Shown in pieces: positions 1 to 8,281 of a stretch of DNA of 64,000 nt. Position 1 is the first letter of the stretch, and the number at the start of each line of letters is the position of its first letter. The notes under the pieces are model-generated. The model ran no database searches. It worked only from the letters and a program-made list of their open reading frames with translations, and was not told the DNA's origin. The DNA is from CAVZCK01 sp963773735 (GTDB taxonomy: Bacteria; Pseudomonadota; Alphaproteobacteria; Rhizobiales; Rhodomicrobiaceae): NCBI GenBank assembly GCA_963773735.1, contig CAVZCK010000017.1, positions 186,001 through 250,000 on the forward strand. The letters are read 5' to 3'. Position numbers and translations under genes: made by a program.

Positions 1-650
1 CCGAGCGAATTCGGGACCATCACGCAAACCGAAACGTCCGGCGAGCGCGAGGCGACCTTGCCGAGAACGAGCGACTGCGCCTGCGCGGAAAAGCCCAGGC
101 CGCCATGCTCCTTGGAGATGAGCATGCCGAGGAAGCCTTTATCCTTGATGAACTGCCAGATATTTTCGGGGACTTCGCGGCTCTCGGCGCGGATATGCCA
201 GTCATTGATCATCCGGCAGAGCTCTTCCGTCGGACCGTCGAGGAAATTGCGCTCGTCCTCGGTGAGGCTCATCGGCCGGACGGCGCGCAGCTTGTTCCAA
301 TTGGGCTCGCCGCCGAACAGCTCGGTATCAAAGCCGAGCGTGCCGGCCTCAAGCGCCTCGCGCTCGGTCGGAGAGACGGGCGGCAGGATTTTTTTCACCA
401 TGCGGAAGGCCGGCATGGTAATGGCCTTGCGTCGCAGCGGACGGTAGGAGAGCACGGCAAGCGCGATGGCCGGCAGCCAGCCCAGCAGCTTGGTGAAGCT
501 CAATCCGCCCATCGGGCCGAAGGCGAAACCGACCTGAATGAGGAAGGTCACGAGTGCGACGAGGACGGCCCACGCCCAAAGGGGTGCCCGCCAAAGCGCG
601 AGAGCGGTGGCTGCTCCGAGACAAAGGATCAGAAATATAAGTGCCGCCAT
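1..650 (-). CDS. fadE: Acyl-CoA dehydrogenase FadE, N-terminal part (runs off window)
   Basis: First step of fatty acid beta-oxidation: FAD-dependent desaturation of acyl-CoA. The frame opens at ATG 650 on the minus strand and stays open to base 1, giving about 216 residues. It has a hydrophobic N-terminus of roughly 60 residues (two membrane segments), as in E. coli FadE and unlike ordinary soluble acyl-CoA dehydrogenases. It then follows FadE closely: 'PAFRMVKKILPPVSPTERE', 'NDWHIRAESREVPENIW' and 'MLISKEHGGLGFSAQAQS'. The FAD-binding and catalytic Glu regions lie outside the window. A 16-bp palindrome sits about 70 bp upstream and is a candidate operator. Identity is confident; exact start is probable. 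Confidence 0.88.
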   Translation of the reverse strand, partial: MAALIFLILCLGAATALALWRAPLWAWAVLVALVTFLIQVGFAFGPMGGLSFTKLLGWLPAIALAVLSYRPLRRKAITMPAFRMVKKILPPVSPTEREALEAGTLGFDTELFGGEPNWNKLRAVRPMSLTEDERNFLDGPTEELCRMINDWHIRAESREVPENIWQFIKDKGFLGMLISKEHGGLGFSAQAQSLVLGKVASRSPDVSVCVMVPNSL

Positions 651-718
651 GGTTCGTGTCCTCCATCGCTGGCTGTTGGAAACGGCTGAGCCCCCGTGCC
701 ACTCTTAAGTGGAGGCAA

Positions 719-734
719 TTGACGTAAACGTCAA
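719..734. promoter_or_regulatory. 16-bp near-perfect palindrome upstream of fadE, candidate operator
   Basis: TTGACGTAAACGTCAA has 7-bp arms around a 2-bp centre. On the minus strand the TTGACG arm could double as a -35 element for fadE. Palindromes built on ACGT half-sites are known for MerR- and TetR-type regulators of fatty-acid and branched-chain amino acid catabolism (the LiuR type is the closest I recall). Assignment to a regulator is inference. The rest of 651-1077 shows no convincing gene. Confidence 0.45.
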
Positions 735-1077
735 CTATGTCTTAGCCGGATCTTACCGCATCGTTCGTCAATTCGCCGGCGAGAATATCACGCCTGCACG
801 GGCCAGGCGACATGGATAGGCGCTGCAAACCATTGCTTCGAACCAACCGCCGCCGCAGCGACAGAGAGCCACAACACGGTGAAAATCCTCTTAAACCGGG
901 GATACCTCTCCTGATGCGACGCCGGCCGGCTCCGGATCTCAGTCCCGGGATGTGCTTGAAATTCTCGCATTTTGGCTGCAGACGCGCTAATTATGCGATC
1001 AGGATCGATGCAATGCGAATGTCCGCCGCAGCCGCCTCGATATACACGGCACGCTGCGGTCGACCGAGGAAATGACA

Positions 1078-1314
1078 ATGGGCATAACGAGCTTCTGGCA
1101 CTGGATCATCGTCATACTGGTGATCGTTCTTTTGTTCGGGCAGGGCAAGATCTCCGACCTGATGGGAGACGTCGCCAAGGGCATCAAGAGCTTCAAAAAG
1201 GGCATGGCCGAGGAGGACGAAGAGCCCCAGACGCCGGCCAAGACGCTTGAGCTCGAAGCGCAGAAACGCGCCGAGCGTGACCCCGTCAAGGAGGAGGAAC
1301 GCAAGGTCAGCTGA
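1078..1314 (+). CDS. tatA: Sec-independent protein translocase subunit TatA
   Basis: Pore-forming subunit of the twin-arginine translocase in the inner membrane. The product has 78 residues: a short N-terminus, one membrane helix (residues about 5-20, ending FGQGKISDL), then the amphipathic helix 'MGDVAKGIKSFKKGM' and a charged tail. This is the standard TatA/E layout with the conserved F-G hinge. ATG 1078 is preferred over ATG 1072 because GAGGA at 1066-1070 lies 7 nt upstream of 1078 but only 1 nt from 1072. tatB and tatC are not adjacent here, whereas many alphaproteobacteria have tatABC together. Confidence 0.9.
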   Translation: MGITSFWHWIIVILVIVLLFGQGKISDLMGDVAKGIKSFKKGMAEEDEEPQTPAKTLELEAQKRAERDPVKEEERKVS

Positions 1315-1481
1315 TCGAGCCGCGACGACGCAGGCCATTTGCGAGCCGAGCTCCTTGAAATGCCTATTTTTATGCCAGGCCCGCCCGACGATAGTCGTTG
1401 AGTCAAAGCCCCCGGCTTTGCTAAGAAAGACTGCCATATCCCGTTGCCATCCCAACAGCATTCCTGGACCAGCCCCGATCG

Positions 1482-2396
1482 ATGGATTATTTCGTACAGC
1501 AGCTCATCAACGGGATTACACTTGGTTCGATCTACGGCCTAATCGCCATCGGCTACACGATGGTTTACGGCATCATCGGCATGATCAATTTCGCCCATGG
1601 CGACATCTTCATGATGGGCGCGTTTCTGGCGCTGATTGCGTTTCTGCTGCTGATCTCTATCGGCATTACCGCCGTCCCCGTTGCGCTGGTTCTCGTGCTG
1701 ATCATCAGTATGCTGCTAACCTCGGTGTGGGGATGGACCCTGGAGCGCGTCGCCTATCGGCCGTTGCGCGCATCCTTTCGCCTCGCGCCGCTGATCACGG
1801 CCATTGGCGCCTCGATTTCGCTGCAGAATTTCGTCCAGCTCACCCAGGACGCCCGCGTGAAGCCGCTCCCCCCCGTCGTCACGGGCGGCTACACCTTGAT
1901 GCACACCGAAAGCTTTTCGGTGACGCTGAGCAACATCCAAATCCTCATCATCTTCACCACCGTGATGCTGATGAGCGGCTTTTCCTTCATCATCGCCAAG
2001 ACCTCGCTCGGGCGCCAGCAGCGCGCCTGCGAACAGGACCGCAAGATGGCGGCGCTGCTCGGCGTCAATGTCGACCGGGTGATATCGCTGACCTTCGTGA
2101 TGGGCGCCGCGCTCGCCGCCGTCGCCGGCCTCATGTATCTGCTCTATTATGGCGTGATCGACTTCTTCATCGGCTTCGTGGCAGGCATCAAGGCCTTCAC
2201 CGCTGCCGTGCTCGGCGGCATCGGCTCCCTGCCCGGCGCCATGCTCGGCGGGCTGATCATCGGGCTGATCGAGGTGTTCTGGGCCGGCTATTTCACCACC
2301 GCCTATAAGGACGTTGCGGCGTTCTCGATCCTGGCCATCGTCCTGATTTTCTTCCCCTCCGGGCTGCTCGGAAAGCCGGAAATCGAAAAGGTTTAA
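1482..2396 (+). CDS. livH: Branched-chain amino acid ABC transporter permease LivH
   Basis: Inner-membrane permease of a high-affinity Leu/Ile/Val-type ABC importer. It has 304 residues and about eight hydrophobic segments. The family opening 'INGITLGSIYGLIAIGYTMV' is present, as is 'INFAHGDIFMMGAF'. The cytoplasmic coupling stretch around 'DRKMAALLGVNVDRV' and the conserved 'AAVLGGIGSLPGAMLGG' near the C-terminus are intact. It is the first gene of livHMGF; livM begins 3 nt after its stop. Substrate could be another small amino acid or amide, because HAAT-family transporters vary. No frame problem. Confidence 0.93.
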   Translation: MDYFVQQLINGITLGSIYGLIAIGYTMVYGIIGMINFAHGDIFMMGAFLALIAFLLLISIGITAVPVALVLVLIISMLLTSVWGWTLERVAYRPLRASFRLAPLITAIGASISLQNFVQLTQDARVKPLPPVVTGGYTLMHTESFSVTLSNIQILIIFTTVMLMSGFSFIIAKTSLGRQQRACEQDRKMAALLGVNVDRVISLTFVMGAALAAVAGLMYLLYYGVIDFFIGFVAGIKAFTAAVLGGIGSLPGAMLGGLIIGLIEVFWAGYFTTAYKDVAAFSILAIVLIFFPSGLLGKPEIEKV

Positions 2397-2399
2397 GGC

Positions 2400-4025
2400 A
2401 TGGCGGAACGGCTGGCGGCCGCAACTGCTGCGAAAGCTGAGCGTTCGGACCTAGCCGACGCCGTCAAAGAAGCCGTTATTGCCGCGGGCATCGCCTTCGT
2501 GCTGTTCGTCGGCATCGTCGGCATCAAGATGGAGAACGGTCAGGAGGGCCTCAATCTCATCTTCCGGGTCGGCTCAGCCGTCAGCCTTGCCATCGCCGTC
2601 GGCATCGTTCGCCTGCTCTTCGACCTGTTCGTCTGGCGCAGGTTCCTCAGTCGCGGCAAGGGCGGCATTGCGCTGACGTCGGCAAACCTTGCTCTGATCC
2701 TTCGGATTGCGGTCGCCGGCTTCTATCTCATCGGCGCCGTCTATTTCCTGGTACCCAATTCGCGGGACACCTTCGCCGAAAGCGCCGCCGGGATCTTCGC
2801 AAGTCCGGAATGGCAGGACCGCGCGCGCATATTCGTTAAGCTGACGGGATTTCTATTCCTGACGGTTTTCGTCGTGATCTCGTCAATGATGATCGTCATG
2901 GCCATCCGCCGGCTTTGGCAAAGCGTCCGGAGCGGCGCAAGCCGCGCGCAGACAAACGGGACCCGCGAGCACAATCTGATCGGCGAGTTCGGGCAGCAAT
3001 TCGCGCCGGCCCTGCTTGCGATCGCAGTTATCCTGCCCATCCTCGTCGCCGGTCCGCAGCAGCGCTATGCCCTCGACACGGCGACGCAGGTTCTCACCTA
3101 CATTATGCTCGGCTGGGGCCTCAACATCGTCGTCGGCCTCGCTGGGCTTCTTGATCTCGGCTATGTCGCCTTCTACGCCGTAGGCGCCTATGCCTATGCA
3201 CTGCTCGCCACCACCTTTGGCTGGTCGTTTTGGCTGTGTCTGCCGCTCGCGGGCCTCCTTGCCGCGACCTGGGGCGTGATCCTGGGATTTCCGGTGCTTC
3301 GCCTGCGCGGCGACTATCTGGCCATCGTCACGCTGGCCTTCGGCGAGATGGTCCGCATCGTTCTCGTCAACTGGTACTCGCTGACAAGGGGCCCCGACGG
3401 CATCACGCGGATACCGAAAATCAGCTTTTTCGGCCTCAGTTTCGACCGCTTCGGCAGCGGAGTGAAATTCCACGAGGTTTTCGGCCTCGAATACAGCGCC
3501 ATCTATCGCATCATCTTCCTCTATTACGTGATCCTGGTGCTGGCGCTGATCGTCAATTTCGCCACCCACCGCTTGCGCCGGCTGCCGCTCGGTCGGGCCT
3601 GGGAGGCGCTGCGCGAGGATGAGATCGCCTGCCGGTCGCTCGGGATCAACATCACCATCACCAAGCTGACCGCCTTCGCCACCGGCGCGATGTTCGGCGG
3701 CTTCGCCGGATCGTTCTTCGCCACGCGCCAAGGCTTCATCAGCCCGGAATCCTTCACCTTCCAGGAATCGGCTCTGGTGCTCGCCATCGTGGTTCTCGGC
3801 GGCCTAGGCAGCCAGATCGGCGTCGTGATCGCGGCGGTCGTTCTGATCGGCAGCTCGGAGTTTTTCCGGGAGCTTCAGGACTACCGCATGCTGATCTTCG
3901 GCCTGTCGATGGTCACCATCATGGTCTGGCGCCCGAGGGGACTGGTCGGCACCCGCGTGCCGAGCATTGCCCTCAAGCAGCGCAAGGCGATTTCCCGCGA
4001 TCTTGTCAAGGAAGGGGCCGGGTGA
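2400..4025 (+). CDS. livM: Branched-chain amino acid ABC transporter permease LivM
   Basis: Second permease subunit, pairing with LivH. It is long, at 541 residues. The first ~200 residues form an extra hydrophobic N-terminal region comparable to the DUF3382 part of E. coli LivM but larger. The core begins around residue 215 ('QQRYALDTATQVLTYIMLGW') and carries the family signature 'GLAGLLDLGYVAFYAVGAY', 'VLRLRGDYLAIVTLAFGEM' and the coupling motif 'EALREDEIACRSLGINI'. It is translationally linked to livG, whose ATG shares the last base of this gene's TGA (TGATG). Confidence 0.93.
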   Translation: MAERLAAATAAKAERSDLADAVKEAVIAAGIAFVLFVGIVGIKMENGQEGLNLIFRVGSAVSLAIAVGIVRLLFDLFVWRRFLSRGKGGIALTSANLALILRIAVAGFYLIGAVYFLVPNSRDTFAESAAGIFASPEWQDRARIFVKLTGFLFLTVFVVISSMMIVMAIRRLWQSVRSGASRAQTNGTREHNLIGEFGQQFAPALLAIAVILPILVAGPQQRYALDTATQVLTYIMLGWGLNIVVGLAGLLDLGYVAFYAVGAYAYALLATTFGWSFWLCLPLAGLLAATWGVILGFPVLRLRGDYLAIVTLAFGEMVRIVLVNWYSLTRGPDGITRIPKISFFGLSFDRFGSGVKFHEVFGLEYSAIYRIIFLYYVILVLALIVNFATHRLRRLPLGRAWEALREDEIACRSLGINITITKLTAFATGAMFGGFAGSFFATRQGFISPESFTFQESALVLAIVVLGGLGSQIGVVIAAVVLIGSSEFFRELQDYRMLIFGLSMVTIMVWRPRGLVGTRVPSIALKQRKAISRDLVKEGAG

Positions 4026-4867
4026 TGCCGCAGCGCGAGCCCATCCTTCAGGTCGATCACCTGACGATGCGCTTTGGCGGACTGATTGCCATCGACGACC
4101 TCACATTCACGGCGCACCGCGGCGACATCACCGCGATCATCGGCCCGAACGGCGCCGGCAAGACCACCGTCTTCAATTGCATCACCGGATTCTACAAGCC
4201 GACCGAGGGCATGATCGCGCTCCACCGGCCCGGCCATGACAAGCCCTTTCTCCTGGAGCGGATGCAGGATCACGTCATCTCCGTCCAGGCGGGGGTGGCG
4301 CGCACCTTTCAGAACATCCGGCTTTTCAGCGGCATGACGGCGCTCGAAAATCTGCTCATCGCGCAGCATGAGCGGCTGAGCCGGGCCTCATTCTTCTCGA
4401 TGGCGGGGCTGCTGGGCCTCGACCGCTACAAGAACGCGGAGGCCGAAGCCATCGACTTTGCCGTCTACTGGCTTGAAAAGATGGGCCTCGTCGACCGGGC
4501 CGACGATGCCGCAGGCGACCTGCCCTACGGTGCTCAGCGCCGGCTGGAGATCGCGCGCGCTATGTGCACGCGCCCTGTGCTGCTTTGCCTCGACGAGCCG
4601 GCCGCGGGCCTCAATCTGCGCGAGTCGGCCGAGCTGAACGAAACGCTGATCTGGATCAAGGAAGAGCACGGCATCTCCATCCTGCTCATCGAGCACGATA
4701 TGGGGGTCGTCATGGGCATCTCCGATCACGTCGTGGTGCTCGATTACGGGTGCAAGATCTCGGACGGCACGCCCGAATTCGTGCGCAACGATCCGGCCGT
4801 GATCGCCGCCTATCTCGGCGTTGCAGAAGAAGAGGTCGCGCAGGTGGAAGCGGAGGTCGGGACATGA
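4025..4867 (+). CDS. livG: Branched-chain amino acid ABC transporter ATPase LivG
   Basis: One of the two cytoplasmic ATPases energising LivHM. About 280 residues. Walker A is 'GPNGAGKT' near residue 43. The Q-loop region is 'ARTFQNIRLF', typical of the LivG group. The signature motif is the LivG-type variant 'LPYGAQRRLEIARAM', Walker B is 'PVLLCLDEPAAGLN', and the switch His lies in 'LLIEHDMGVV'. ATG 4025 is chosen over GTG 4022 because AAGGAAGG lies about 9 nt upstream. The gene overlaps livM by 1 nt and livF by 4 nt (ATGA), indicating coupled translation. Confidence 0.93.
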   Translation: MPQREPILQVDHLTMRFGGLIAIDDLTFTAHRGDITAIIGPNGAGKTTVFNCITGFYKPTEGMIALHRPGHDKPFLLERMQDHVISVQAGVARTFQNIRLFSGMTALENLLIAQHERLSRASFFSMAGLLGLDRYKNAEAEAIDFAVYWLEKMGLVDRADDAAGDLPYGAQRRLEIARAMCTRPVLLCLDEPAAGLNLRESAELNETLIWIKEEHGISILLIEHDMGVVMGISDHVVVLDYGCKISDGTPEFVRNDPAVIAAYLGVAEEEVAQVEAEVGT

Positions 4868-5601
4868 GCGCACCGCTGCTCAGCGTCCGGGGCGTCGACG
4901 CCTTTTACGGCAATATCCAGGCGCTGCGCGGCGTGAATATCGACGTCGCCGACGGCGAAATCGTGGCGCTGATCGGCGCGAACGGGGCCGGCAAGACCAC
5001 GCTGATGATGACCATCTGCGGAGACCCGCAGGCAAAAAACGGCCAGATCGTCTTCGACGGCATCGACATCACCCGCATGCCGACGCATCAGATCGCCCAG
5101 CTCTCGATCGCGCATTCGCCCGAGGGCCGCCGGATTTTTCCGCGCATGACGGTTCTCGAAAATCTGCAGATGGGCGCCTTGCTCGTGCCCGCGGAGCAGC
5201 TCAGCGAGCGGCTGGAGCTCGTGTTCGGGTTATTTCCGATCCTCTCCCAGCGGCTAAGCCAGCGGGGCGGCACGCTCTCCGGTGGCGAGCAGCAGATGCT
5301 TGCAATCAGCCGCGCGCTGATGGCCCTGCCGCGGCTCCTGCTGCTCGACGAGCCCTCCCTCGGCCTCGCCCCGATGATTGTCCAGCAGATCTTTCAGGTG
5401 ATCCGGCAGCTGAATGAAAAGCGGGGTTTAACGATCTTCCTCGTCGAACAGAATGCCTATCATGCGCTGAGGCTCGCCCATCGCGGCTATGTTATGGTGA
5501 ACGGCCAGATCACCATGTCGGGCGCGGGACGCGAGCTGCTTGCGCGCGAGGACGTCAAATCGGCCTATCTCGAAGGTGGGGTGGCGGCGCAATGGACTTG
5601 A
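4864..5601 (+). CDS. livF: Branched-chain amino acid ABC transporter ATPase LivF
   Basis: Second ATPase of the Liv transporter, about 245 residues. Walker A 'GANGAGKTT', the LivF-type 'AHSPEGRRIFPRMTVLENL', the signature 'LSGGEQQMLAISRALM', Walker B 'RLLLLDEPSLGLAP' and 'FLVEQNAYHAL' are all present. The ATG at 4864 overlaps the livG stop as ATGA. The same frame stays open further upstream to about 4564, but that stretch is livG in another frame and gives no LivF-like sequence. The 3' end overlaps the next small gene by 10 nt. Confidence 0.93.
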   Translation: MSAPLLSVRGVDAFYGNIQALRGVNIDVADGEIVALIGANGAGKTTLMMTICGDPQAKNGQIVFDGIDITRMPTHQIAQLSIAHSPEGRRIFPRMTVLENLQMGALLVPAEQLSERLELVFGLFPILSQRLSQRGGTLSGGEQQMLAISRALMALPRLLLLDEPSLGLAPMIVQQIFQVIRQLNEKRGLTIFLVEQNAYHALRLAHRGYVMVNGQITMSGAGRELLAREDVKSAYLEGGVAAQWT

Positions 5602-5963
5602 TCGTCGAGAAATCTTACCCCGCGTTCCTCATCGTGACCGTCGTTCTCGGCGGCGGCGCGGCTTTCCTCACCGGCAGGGCGCTTGCGCGCTCATGGAAAT
5701 CCTTCGGCCGGCTCATCTTTTACACGCTGCTGATCGCTGCCGCTGTGCGCTTCCTGCATTGGGGTCTGTTTCTCGACGCGACCTATGAGAGCTGGCGGGC
5801 GATGCAGGGGTCGCTTCTGTCGGTCCACTATTATATCGTGGATGCTCTCGTCCTCATTGCCGCGGCCAGCCTCGGCTACCGGATAGAACGCGCCCGGCAG
5901 ATGACCACGCAATATGGCTGGATCTATGAGCGGACCAGCCCGCTGACATGGAGACGGCGATAA
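5592..5963 (+). CDS. DUF6867-type small membrane protein of the Liv operon
   Basis: 123 residues with three or four hydrophobic segments (about 9-27, 38-58 and 77-95) and a charged C-terminus ending 'ERTSPLTWRRR'. It overlaps livF by 10 nt and precedes livK, so it is co-transcribed with the transporter. I recognise the type as the DUF6867 family, which sits in Liv operons of Hyphomicrobiales. Its function is unknown; an accessory or stabilising role for the LivHM permease is inference from position only. An aromatic-rich segment around 'RFLHWGLFLDATYESWRAM' is the most distinctive part. Confidence 0.8.
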   Translation: MDLIVEKSYPAFLIVTVVLGGGAAFLTGRALARSWKSFGRLIFYTLLIAAAVRFLHWGLFLDATYESWRAMQGSLLSVHYYIVDALVLIAAASLGYRIERARQMTTQYGWIYERTSPLTWRRR

Positions 5964-6057
5964 GGCGGCCTTGGTGTCGCCCAATTGATGGCAAACTACT
6001 CAAGTCCGCCGAATACCAAGAAGTTGAAATAGAGAAGGCAAATAAAGGGACCATCTC

Positions 6058-7155
6058 ATGAAAAAATACTTTGTAGCTGCCGCACTTTTGGGCTTTGGCT
6101 TGTCGGCCCCGGCCCTAGCGCAAGACATACCCGTAGCGGTTGCCGGTCCGATGACCGGTGAGTACGCCACTTTCGGCGCGCAGATGAAGGCCGGCTCCGA
6201 AGCCGCCGTCGCCGACATCAACGCCGCTGGCGGCGTGCTCGGCAAACAGCTCAAGCTGGAAGTCGGCGACGATGCCTGCGACCCGAAACAGGCCGTTGCC
6301 GTCGCCAACAAGCTTGCGGGCGATAAGGTTGTGTTCGTCGCCGGGCATTTCTGCTCCGGTTCGTCGATACCGGCCTCCGCCGTTTACACCGAGCAGGGCA
6401 TACTGCAGATCTCACCGGCCTCGACCAATCCGAAGCTGACCGACGAGCGCGCCGGGCCGAACGTCTTCCGCGTCTGCGGCCGTGACGACCAGCAGGGCAG
6501 TGTCGCCGGCGCTTATATCGACAAGCACTACAAGAACAAGGTCGTTGCCGTCGTTCACGACAAGAGCACCTATGGCAAGGGCCTTGCCGACGAAACCAAG
6601 AAGGCGATGAACAAGCTCGGCAAGCAGGAGGCGCTTTACAACTCCATCACCGCCGGTGAGAAGGACTACACCGCGCTCGTTTCCAAGCTGAAACAGGCCA
6701 AGGTCGATCTCATCTATTTCGGCGGCTACCATACCGAGGCCGGCCTGATCGTCCGCCAGATGCGCGCCCAGGGCCTGAAGGCCGTTCTGATGGGCGGTGA
6801 CGCGCTGGTGACGCAGGAATATTGGCAGATCACCGGCAAGGACGGCGAAGGCACGCTGATGACCTTCTCGCCCGATCCGCGCAAGAATCCGGCCGCGGCC
6901 GACCTGGTGAAGAAGTTCCGCGCCAAGGGCGTCGAGCCTGAAGGCTATGTGCTCTACAGCTATTCCGCCTTCCAGGTCTTTAAGGAGGCTGCGGAAAAGG
7001 CCAAGAGCACCGATGTCGCCAAGATCGTCGATGTCATGAATTCGAGCGAGTTCAACACCGCGATCGGCAAGTTCAAGTTCGACAAGAAGGGCGACCCGAC
7101 TCTGCCGCCCTATGCTGTCTACCTCTGGAAGGACGGCAAGTACGAGCAGCTCTGA
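6058..7155 (+). CDS. livK: Branched-chain amino acid ABC transporter substrate-binding protein
   Basis: Periplasmic receptor that delivers substrate to LivHMGF. 365 residues, starting with a clear Sec signal peptide (positive start KKYF, hydrophobic core, cleavage after 'SAPALA'). The mature type I periplasmic fold shows 'VAGPMTGEYATFGAQMKAGS', 'DDACDPKQAVAVANKL', 'FVAGHFCSGSSIPAS' and 'ISPASTNPKLTDE', all typical of Leu/Ile/Val/Thr receptors. The Cys pair matches the disulphide of LivJ/LivK. The ATG follows an AAGGGA-type ribosome site. A strong terminator follows 27 nt after the stop, so the liv unit ends here. Confidence 0.93.
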   Translation: MKKYFVAAALLGFGLSAPALAQDIPVAVAGPMTGEYATFGAQMKAGSEAAVADINAAGGVLGKQLKLEVGDDACDPKQAVAVANKLAGDKVVFVAGHFCSGSSIPASAVYTEQGILQISPASTNPKLTDERAGPNVFRVCGRDDQQGSVAGAYIDKHYKNKVVAVVHDKSTYGKGLADETKKAMNKLGKQEALYNSITAGEKDYTALVSKLKQAKVDLIYFGGYHTEAGLIVRQMRAQGLKAVLMGGDALVTQEYWQITGKDGEGTLMTFSPDPRKNPAAADLVKKFRAKGVEPEGYVLYSYSAFQVFKEAAEKAKSTDVAKIVDVMNSSEFNTAIGKFKFDKKGDPTLPPYAVYLWKDGKYEQL

Positions 7156-7181
7156 TCGCTGTTTTCAAAGCTGAAGTGAGG

Positions 7182-7210
7182 AGCCCGCGGCCAGCGCGGG
7201 CTTCTTTTTT
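7182..7210 (+). terminator. Rho-independent terminator after livK
   Basis: A GC-rich hairpin with 7-bp arms AGCCCGC and GCGGGCT is followed directly by TCTTTTTT. It separates the liv transcription unit from the downstream peptidase gene, whose ATG is at 7226. Confidence 0.85.
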
Positions 7211-7225
7211 CCCGCAGGAGTGGCC

Positions 7226-8281
7226 ATGGTCTGGCGTCCGGGTCCGAGAAATCTCATCACCGACATTGCCGGGCTTGCGGTCGGTCAGTGCGATGACGCG
7301 AAGCTGCGCTCCGGCGTGACCGTCATTCTGCCCTCGACGCCGGCGCATGGTGCGGCCGACATCCGCGGCGGCGGTCCCGGCACGCGCGAGACCGAGAGCA
7401 TGGCCGACGCCGGCATTGTCAACGAGCTTCACGCGCTGGTGCTCTCGGGCGGGTCCGCCTTCGGTCTCGACGCGGCAACGGGCGTGCAGAGTTTTCTGCG
7501 CGAAAAAGGCGTCGGCTTCGCGGTCGGTCCGGTGCGGGTGCCGATCGTGCCGCAGGCGATCCTGTTCGATCTCCGCAACGGCGGGGATAAGGAGTGGGGC
7601 CGTCATGCGCCCTATCGCGATATGGCCTACGAGGCTGCGACCGGAGCCTCGGCCGATTTCACGCTGGGCACGGCCGGTGCCGGCTTCGGCGCCACGGTCG
7701 CCTGGGCGAAACCTGGCCAGCGGATGATGGGCGGGACTGGCAGCGCATCGCTCATGCGCGACGATGGTCTCGCGGTCGGCGCGCTCGTCGCTGTCAATGC
7801 GGTCGGCTCCGTGACGGTCGGCAAGGGGCCGCATTTCTGGGCGGCGCCGTGGGAGATCGGCGCGGAATTCGGCGAACTCGGCCTGCCTCCCGCGTTCAAT
7901 GATGCGACCTGGATGCCGATCCTGAAAAGCGGCCCGGCGCAGAACACCACGCTCGCCGTCGTGGCAACCAACGCCGCGCTCACCAAGGCGGAACTGAAAC
8001 GGCTGGCGATCATGACGCACGCGGGGTTGGCGCGGTCGATCTTCCCGGTCCACACCCCGCTCGATGGCGATATCGTCTTCGCCCTTTCGGTCGGCGACCG
8101 GCAGCTGGAGAACCCGGTTTTCGATCTCGCCGAACTCGGCGCGCTCGCCGCGAATACGCTCGCGAGGGCCGTTGCACGGGGCATTTATGAGGCCGGCGGC
8201 ATGCCAGGCGTGTCCGACGCACCCGCCTATCGAGAGGTTTTTCCCGAAGCGTTCAGCGCCAATCGCCGAGCACCGCGTTGA
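7226..8281 (+). CDS. P1 family (S58/DmpA-NylC type) Ntn peptidase/amidase
   Basis: 351 residues of the self-cleaving N-terminal-nucleophile family that includes DmpA aminopeptidase and NylC. The opening 'NLITDIAGLAVGQCDDAKL' is typical, as are 'GGGPGTRETE' and 'VLSGGSAFGLDAATGV'. The expected autocleavage site is Asn240-Thr241 in 'QNTTLAVVATN', giving a new N-terminal Thr nucleophile. ATG 7226 is preferred over GTG 7220 because the AGGAG at 7216-7220 overlaps that GTG. The gene lies just downstream of the liv terminator. The substrate (beta-peptide, D-amino acid amide or other amide) cannot be told from sequence. Its 3' end overlaps convergent rsmE by 29 nt. Confidence 0.88.
   Translation: MVWRPGPRNLITDIAGLAVGQCDDAKLRSGVTVILPSTPAHGAADIRGGGPGTRETESMADAGIVNELHALVLSGGSAFGLDAATGVQSFLREKGVGFAVGPVRVPIVPQAILFDLRNGGDKEWGRHAPYRDMAYEAATGASADFTLGTAGAGFGATVAWAKPGQRMMGGTGSASLMRDDGLAVGALVAVNAVGSVTVGKGPHFWAAPWEIGAEFGELGLPPAFNDATWMPILKSGPAQNTTLAVVATNAALTKAELKRLAIMTHAGLARSIFPVHTPLDGDIVFALSVGDRQLENPVFDLAELGALAANTLARAVARGIYEAGGMPGVSDAPAYREVFPEAFSANRRAPR

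Noticed and set aside
788..1078. Overlapping short frames upstream of tatA
   Set aside because: Arg/Ala/Ser-rich on both strands with no ribosome site; more likely the tatA promoter region.
2883..3731. 282-residue minus-strand frame inside livM
   Set aside because: It is antisense to the well-conserved LivM core and has the charged, repeat-poor composition of a shadow frame in high-GC DNA.
4564..4863. N-terminal extension of the LivF frame
   Set aside because: This stretch is the end of livG read in another frame; LivF homology begins exactly at ATG 4864 with a 4-nt overlap.
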